From Candidatus Kapaibacterium sp. (GTDB lineage Bacteria; Bacteroidota; Ignavibacteria; Kapaibacteriales; UBA2268), in contig JAONBD010000003.1 of NCBI GenBank assembly GCA_028376765.1, forward strand, positions 1-64,000: a DNA stretch of 64,000 nt, in the 5' to 3' direction. This document shows, piece after piece, positions 60,053 to 64,000 of this stretch. The translations under genes and the position numbers were made by a program. A model generated the notes under the pieces. That model did not search any database. It was not told the DNA's origin and was given only the letters and a program-made list of their open reading frames with translations. How positions within the stretch are numbered: position 1 is the stretch's first letter; each line of letters starts with the position of its first letter.

Positions 60053-61643
60053 AACTTGCAATCCATATTAAAACACCAATTAGAAATAGCGATTTGGCTA
60101 GCAGATCACCATGCTTAGTATAAAAAGATAAGGTCTTAACTTTTTTTGCTTTAACAATAATACCTGATTGTTTATATTGGTTTAATCTATTTATTTCTTG
60201 GCCATTTGGTGCTATTATTCCACAAACACCGCTATTGGCAGATCTAACAATATATCTTCTGTTTTCAATAGCTCTAATCCTCGCAATTTGCCAGTGTTGT
60301 TCTGGTCCAGGTGTACCGTCGTACCAAGAATCGTTAGTTATAATTGATAAAATTTCTGCTCCTTGTAAAGCAAAATTTCTACAAAATTCTGGATAAATAG
60401 ATTCAATACAAATGATATTTCCAATATTTATCTGACTATCATTATTAGATAAAAGCAAATTATGTTGATCTTTACCAATTCCCCAGCTTGAAATACCTAC
60501 ACCCCACTTTATATAATCCATTAAGAATGAAAAGTACTCTAGATTAGGAATCCTTTCTGCAAATGGTGTGAGTTTCATCTTGTGATAGGTCTGAGGCTTT
60601 AAATTTGGATTAAGCATAATAGCAGAGTTGAAATGCTCATAGAATTGATCAGAGTTTGGAAATTGACGAGAGCTTGTCTGTTTTTGTTCATCATTTTTAT
60701 AGACATATCTGTGAATAAAACCACTAATTAGAGACACATTATTAGAATCAACCCAATCTTGAACAAACCATAGATTTTCTGCGGTATTGAAACCAGATAA
60801 ATTCACAAAAAGAATTGAAGTTTCTGGCCATAAAAATAAATCTATAGTATTATCTTCATTTAATAGTGAGTCGCTAATTGCCATCATAGCCTTAACTTGT
60901 TCCACATTACCAGATGCCCATTTTTTCCAAGGATATTTATTTGGTTGAACTACACCAAAGCTCACTTCTTCAGAGCTTATGTTATCATCACTAAATTCAT
61001 TGTTTTTTTTTGCCCCATATATAAGAGGAATAATAAAGATTGATAAAAGTAAAAAAGACCATTTTAGATTAATTCCAGCTTTAAATTTTCCAGTACTTGA
61101 AGATACATTTTTATACATTTTCATTATTAATGAATTAGAAAGAGCTATCAAAAATGTAGCACCGAAAACACCAGTTATATCAATAAATTGTATCCAAGTG
61201 GTGTTATAAATTTGATTATTACCTAGTGCTAACCAAGGATAAGAAAACTCTCCGTAGCTATGAAAATACTCCCATCCAGTCCAAATTACTGGAAAAAAGA
61301 ATATTGAGACATTAAATCCAAATTTTTTACGGACTTTATAATAAATATATGTTGGTATTAAAAAAAACAATGGATGTGCTATGTCCATTGCAAAACCTGA
61401 TGCCATTAAAAAAGGATCTGTTTCTTCCTGAAAGCTAGATATCCACCAATTTGATGCAACATGGTATATTACAAATGTTAAATAGGTAGATAGGAAAAAA
61501 TTGGCATTAGAAGTACCTTCAATTTTCGATTCAATAAATATCAATAAAGGTAAAAAAGCTACAAATGCTAAAAAGTAAAAAGGTAATGGGGGAAATGATA
61601 ATGCAAGCAAAACCCCAGTTAATACAGATATTCCAATTTTCAT
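60018..61643 (-). CDS. lnt: Apolipoprotein N-acyltransferase
   Basis: LFLWPETSILF; KMKLTPFAERIPNLE; ICIESIYPEFCRNFALQGAEILSIITNDSWYDGTPGPEQHWQIARIRAIENRRYIVRSANSGVCGIIAPNGQ. Confidence 0.93.
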   Translation of the reverse strand: MKIGISVLTGVLLALSFPPLPFYFLAFVAFLPLLIFIESKIEGTSNANFFLSTYLTFVIYHVASNWWISSFQEETDPFLMASGFAMDIAHPLFFLIPTYIYYKVRKKFGFNVSIFFFPVIWTGWEYFHSYGEFSYPWLALGNNQIYNTTWIQFIDITGVFGATFLIALSNSLIMKMYKNVSSSTGKFKAGINLKWSFLLLSIFIIPLIYGAKKNNEFSDDNISSEEVSFGVVQPNKYPWKKWASGNVEQVKAMMAISDSLLNEDNTIDLFLWPETSILFVNLSGFNTAENLWFVQDWVDSNNVSLISGFIHRYVYKNDEQKQTSSRQFPNSDQFYEHFNSAIMLNPNLKPQTYHKMKLTPFAERIPNLEYFSFLMDYIKWGVGISSWGIGKDQHNLLLSNNDSQINIGNIICIESIYPEFCRNFALQGAEILSIITNDSWYDGTPGPEQHWQIARIRAIENRRYIVRSANSGVCGIIAPNGQEINRLNQYKQSGIIVKAKKVKTLSFYTKHGDLLAKSLFLIGVLIWIASFIYPNKKTFAN

Positions 61644-61659
61644 ATAAATTTATTTTTTC

Positions 61660-61667
61660 CAAAAATA
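61660..61667 (-). promoter_or_regulatory. -7 box TATTTTTG upstream of lnt
   Basis: Reverse complement of caaaaata, 16 nt from the ATG. Confidence 0.5.
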
Positions 61668-61697
61668 AGAATATTTATTATATTGCTGGTAGAAATT

Positions 61698-62300
61698 ATG
61701 AGTTTTGAAAAAGTAAATATTGCAATAGTTGATGATCATTCTCTTTACCTAGAAACAGTTAAGATATTTTTAGAGCTGCAAGATTTTGTTAAAAGCGTAG
61801 AAATCTTTACCACTCTACAAAACTATTTAGAAGCAAAGAAACCATTCGATATAGTATTATTAGACCTAGACTTAGATGGAGAATCTGGACTAGATATTTT
61901 TAAAACTAAACACCAAAACAAGGTTCTAATTATAAGTTCATACAAAGAGATGCAACAAATAAACTTTGCATATAATAATGGTGCTTATGGTTATATTAAT
62001 AAAACTTCTGATACTAAGGAGATAATTAGGGCTATCAAAACAATAGTCAGCGGTAATGTTTATTACTCCGAAAACATCTTTCATAAAAATACTATTTCAC
62101 CAAGTGTCAATATTGATGTGTTATCATCAAGAGAAATAGAAATATTAAAATCAATAGTTCAAGAGCTTTCCCCTCAAGAAATTGCAAAGAAAAACTTTAT
62201 ATCTATAAATACTTTTAAAGTACACAAGTACAATATTATCAAAAAGTTATGCTTAAAAAAAGGTATATCTTTAGAAGAATACTTTAAAGGTTTTTTCTGA
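61698..62300 (+). CDS. NarL/LuxR-family response regulator
   Basis: VNIAIVDDHSLYLETV; DIVLLDLDLDGESGLDIF; HTH LSSREIEILKSIVQELSPQEIAKKNFISINTFKVHKYNIIKKLCLK. Confidence 0.9.
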   Translation: MSFEKVNIAIVDDHSLYLETVKIFLELQDFVKSVEIFTTLQNYLEAKKPFDIVLLDLDLDGESGLDIFKTKHQNKVLIISSYKEMQQINFAYNNGAYGYINKTSDTKEIIRAIKTIVSGNVYYSENIFHKNTISPSVNIDVLSSREIEILKSIVQELSPQEIAKKNFISINTFKVHKYNIIKKLCLKKGISLEEYFKGFF

Positions 62301-62470
62301 TAGTAATACTACTAATTGTAATAGCAGCCTTCAATAATATCATCATAAAAATAAACCAAAAATAAACTTTTTCATGTTTCCTTTTTTAAGAATTTGCAAG
62401 AGTAAGATGGAACAACATTACTTTATTCATTTTATAACAGCGTTGCCCTTAAAAATATTGATTTCTTATA

Positions 62471-62506
62471 GAAGCTGCTTCCTATTTATGATGGCAGCTT
62501 TTTTTA
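62471..62506 (+). terminator. Intrinsic terminator, 170 nt downstream of the response regulator
   Basis: GAAGCTGC ttcctatttatgatg GCAGCTTTTTTT. Confidence 0.7.
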
Positions 62507-63151
62507 TTTAAATTCACTAGCTATATCTATAAACTCAGATAGTATGATTGCAGTAGCACCCCAAAGTGGAACAGTTGGGTGAACATCATAAAACGGAACA
62601 TCGGCAGTACCAATGCCTTTAAAATCAATCTTTTTTGTTTTTTTTATATCTGGATTTAAAATTTCATTTAAATCAGTAAAAAATGCTTCTGATACTTCAC
62701 TGGGATTTATTTCTAATTCAAATTCGGAATTGCTAAACCCTATAAATGGTGTTATTATTGAATTAGAAGGAGGTACAAAAATCTCGGTTAGCTCACCAAT
62801 TATATCAATTTTATTAGGATTTATTCCTACTTCTTCCCATGTCTCTCTAAGTGCTGCATCTTGAGTGGATTCGTTTTTATCCAATCTACCTCCTGGGAAA
62901 GATATTTGATTAGAATGTTTTTTTAATTTATTTGATCTTAAAGTAAACAAAATGGATAAACTATCCGTTTCTTTAATTGTATGCAGTAACAAAAGTACCG
63001 CACTTTTTTTAGCTGTTGACTCAGGAATGGACTGACGAAAGGGAGAACCATCTTTTATAGGGAACATTTTTTCGTGAGATTTATTAGCAGGTAAGTCGTT
63101 AAGTAGTCTTTTTTGAAGAAATTCTATTAAATTTGTTTTATCAATTTTCAT
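62504..63151 (-). CDS. NUDIX hydrolase, CoA pyrophosphatase-like
   Basis: ISFPGGRLDKNESTQDAALRETWEEVGI Nudix box. Confidence 0.92.
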   Translation of the reverse strand: MKIDKTNLIEFLQKRLLNDLPANKSHEKMFPIKDGSPFRQSIPESTAKKSAVLLLLHTIKETDSLSILFTLRSNKLKKHSNQISFPGGRLDKNESTQDAALRETWEEVGINPNKIDIIGELTEIFVPPSNSIITPFIGFSNSEFELEINPSEVSEAFFTDLNEILNPDIKKTKKIDFKGIGTADVPFYDVHPTVPLWGATAIILSEFIDIASEFK

Positions 63152-63162
63152 AATATAAGATT

Positions 63163-63480
63163 TTGTCTGAAAACTCATTTAACGAAAAAGTCAAAGAATT
63201 ACTTTTAGAGATACCAATAGGCCGTGTAACTACCTATGGTATAATAGCTGAAAAGTGTGGAATGAAATCATCTGCTCGTATGGTGGGTTATATTTTGAAC
63301 TCGTTAAAAAATCAAACTAAATACCCTTGCCATAGGGTGGTTAATCGTTTTGGAGAATTATCTGGTAAAAATCACTTTCAAGGAGAGGAACTGATGCAGG
63401 AGCTACTCGAAAGTGAAGGAATTGAAGTAACTGATAACAAGGTTAAACTTTCTAATTATTTATGGAATCCATTGGATTAA
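63163..63480 (+). CDS. MGMT-family / alkyltransferase-like protein retaining PCHRV (TTG start)
   Basis: IPIGRVTTYGIIAEKCGMKSSARMVGYILNSLKNQTKYPCHRVVNRFGELSG. Confidence 0.88.
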   Translation: MSENSFNEKVKELLLEIPIGRVTTYGIIAEKCGMKSSARMVGYILNSLKNQTKYPCHRVVNRFGELSGKNHFQGEELMQELLESEGIEVTDNKVKLSNYLWNPLD

Positions 63481-63510
63481 CAACAATTAAATACTAAATG
63501 AGAAATAAGA

Positions 63511-64000
63511 ATGTCATTATTCGATAAATGTAATAGTTTTAAAACAGCAGATGAAGTTAAAGAAAAAGGGTTATATCCTTATTTCAAAACATTAGAGCAA
63601 AACGAAGGCCCTATAGTGACCCTTGAAGGTAGGGAGTTTGTAATGGCAGGTTCTAATAACTACCTAGGATTAACATCTCACCCAGAAGTGATAGAAGCTG
63701 CTCAACTTGCCACAAAAAAGTATGGAACTGGTTGTTCTGGATCTCGCTATTTAACTGGGACTTTAGATTTACATATCGAATTAGAAGAAAAACTAGCTGA
63801 ATACTTAAATTATGAATCGGTTCTTCTTTTTTCAACTGGATACCAGACTGCATTAGGAGTAATATCCTCACTTGTGCAAAGAGGTGATTATATTATTTCT
63901 GATAAAGAGAATCATGCTTGCATAATAAATGGTGCTTTAGCATCTAAAGGAGCACTTGGAAATTTTGTTAGATACAAGCATAATGATATTAATGATTTGG
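63511..64000 (+). CDS. Alpha-oxoamine synthase family (AONS/KBL/serine palmitoyltransferase-like), 3' truncated
   Basis: Read from sequence: MSLFDKCNSFKTADEVKEKGLYPYFKTLEQNEGPIVTLEGREFVMAGSNNYLGLTSHPEV...YGTGCSGSRYLTGTLDLHIELEEKLAEYL. Confidence 0.88.
   Translation, partial: MSLFDKCNSFKTADEVKEKGLYPYFKTLEQNEGPIVTLEGREFVMAGSNNYLGLTSHPEVIEAAQLATKKYGTGCSGSRYLTGTLDLHIELEEKLAEYLNYESVLLFSTGYQTALGVISSLVQRGDYIISDKENHACIINGALASKGALGNFVRYKHNDINDL

Overview
AT-rich bacterial chromosome window. Type A T9SS C-terminal domain, DUF3098-like protein and TAnnTTTG -7 promoter boxes suggest the Bacteroidota/Ignavibacteriota (FCB) lineage; this assignment is inference. About 50 genes, mostly housekeeping: glgA fragment, UDP-glucuronate decarboxylase, queE, nadK, era, rsmI, nadC, dnaK, clpS, cyclophilin, split rfaE1/rfaE2, lnt, murQ. 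There are also many envelope and secreted proteins: S74-chaperone YadA-like pair, SBBP propeller with T9SS tail, Kelch and polymorphic-repeat proteins with IPTL-CTERM tails, Omp85-like, M1-like and M28 peptidases. The main accessory region is ~14.5-19.1 kb: a two-gene Eco57I-like methylase plus a putative PD-(D/E)XK nuclease, its promoter, a TetR-type palindrome, and a mosaic of palindromic and iteron-like repeats with no credible genes. Other notable signals: a frameshift at the start of a fumarylacetoacetate hydrolase gene, -7 boxes placed exactly 4 nt before start codons (predicted leaderless mRNAs), an active-site-ablated M1 peptidase, a Tat/lipobox HiPIP, and a recently homogenised pair of IPTL-CTERM modules. 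No tRNA, rRNA or CRISPR was recognised. All family calls come from reading motifs; no searches were run.
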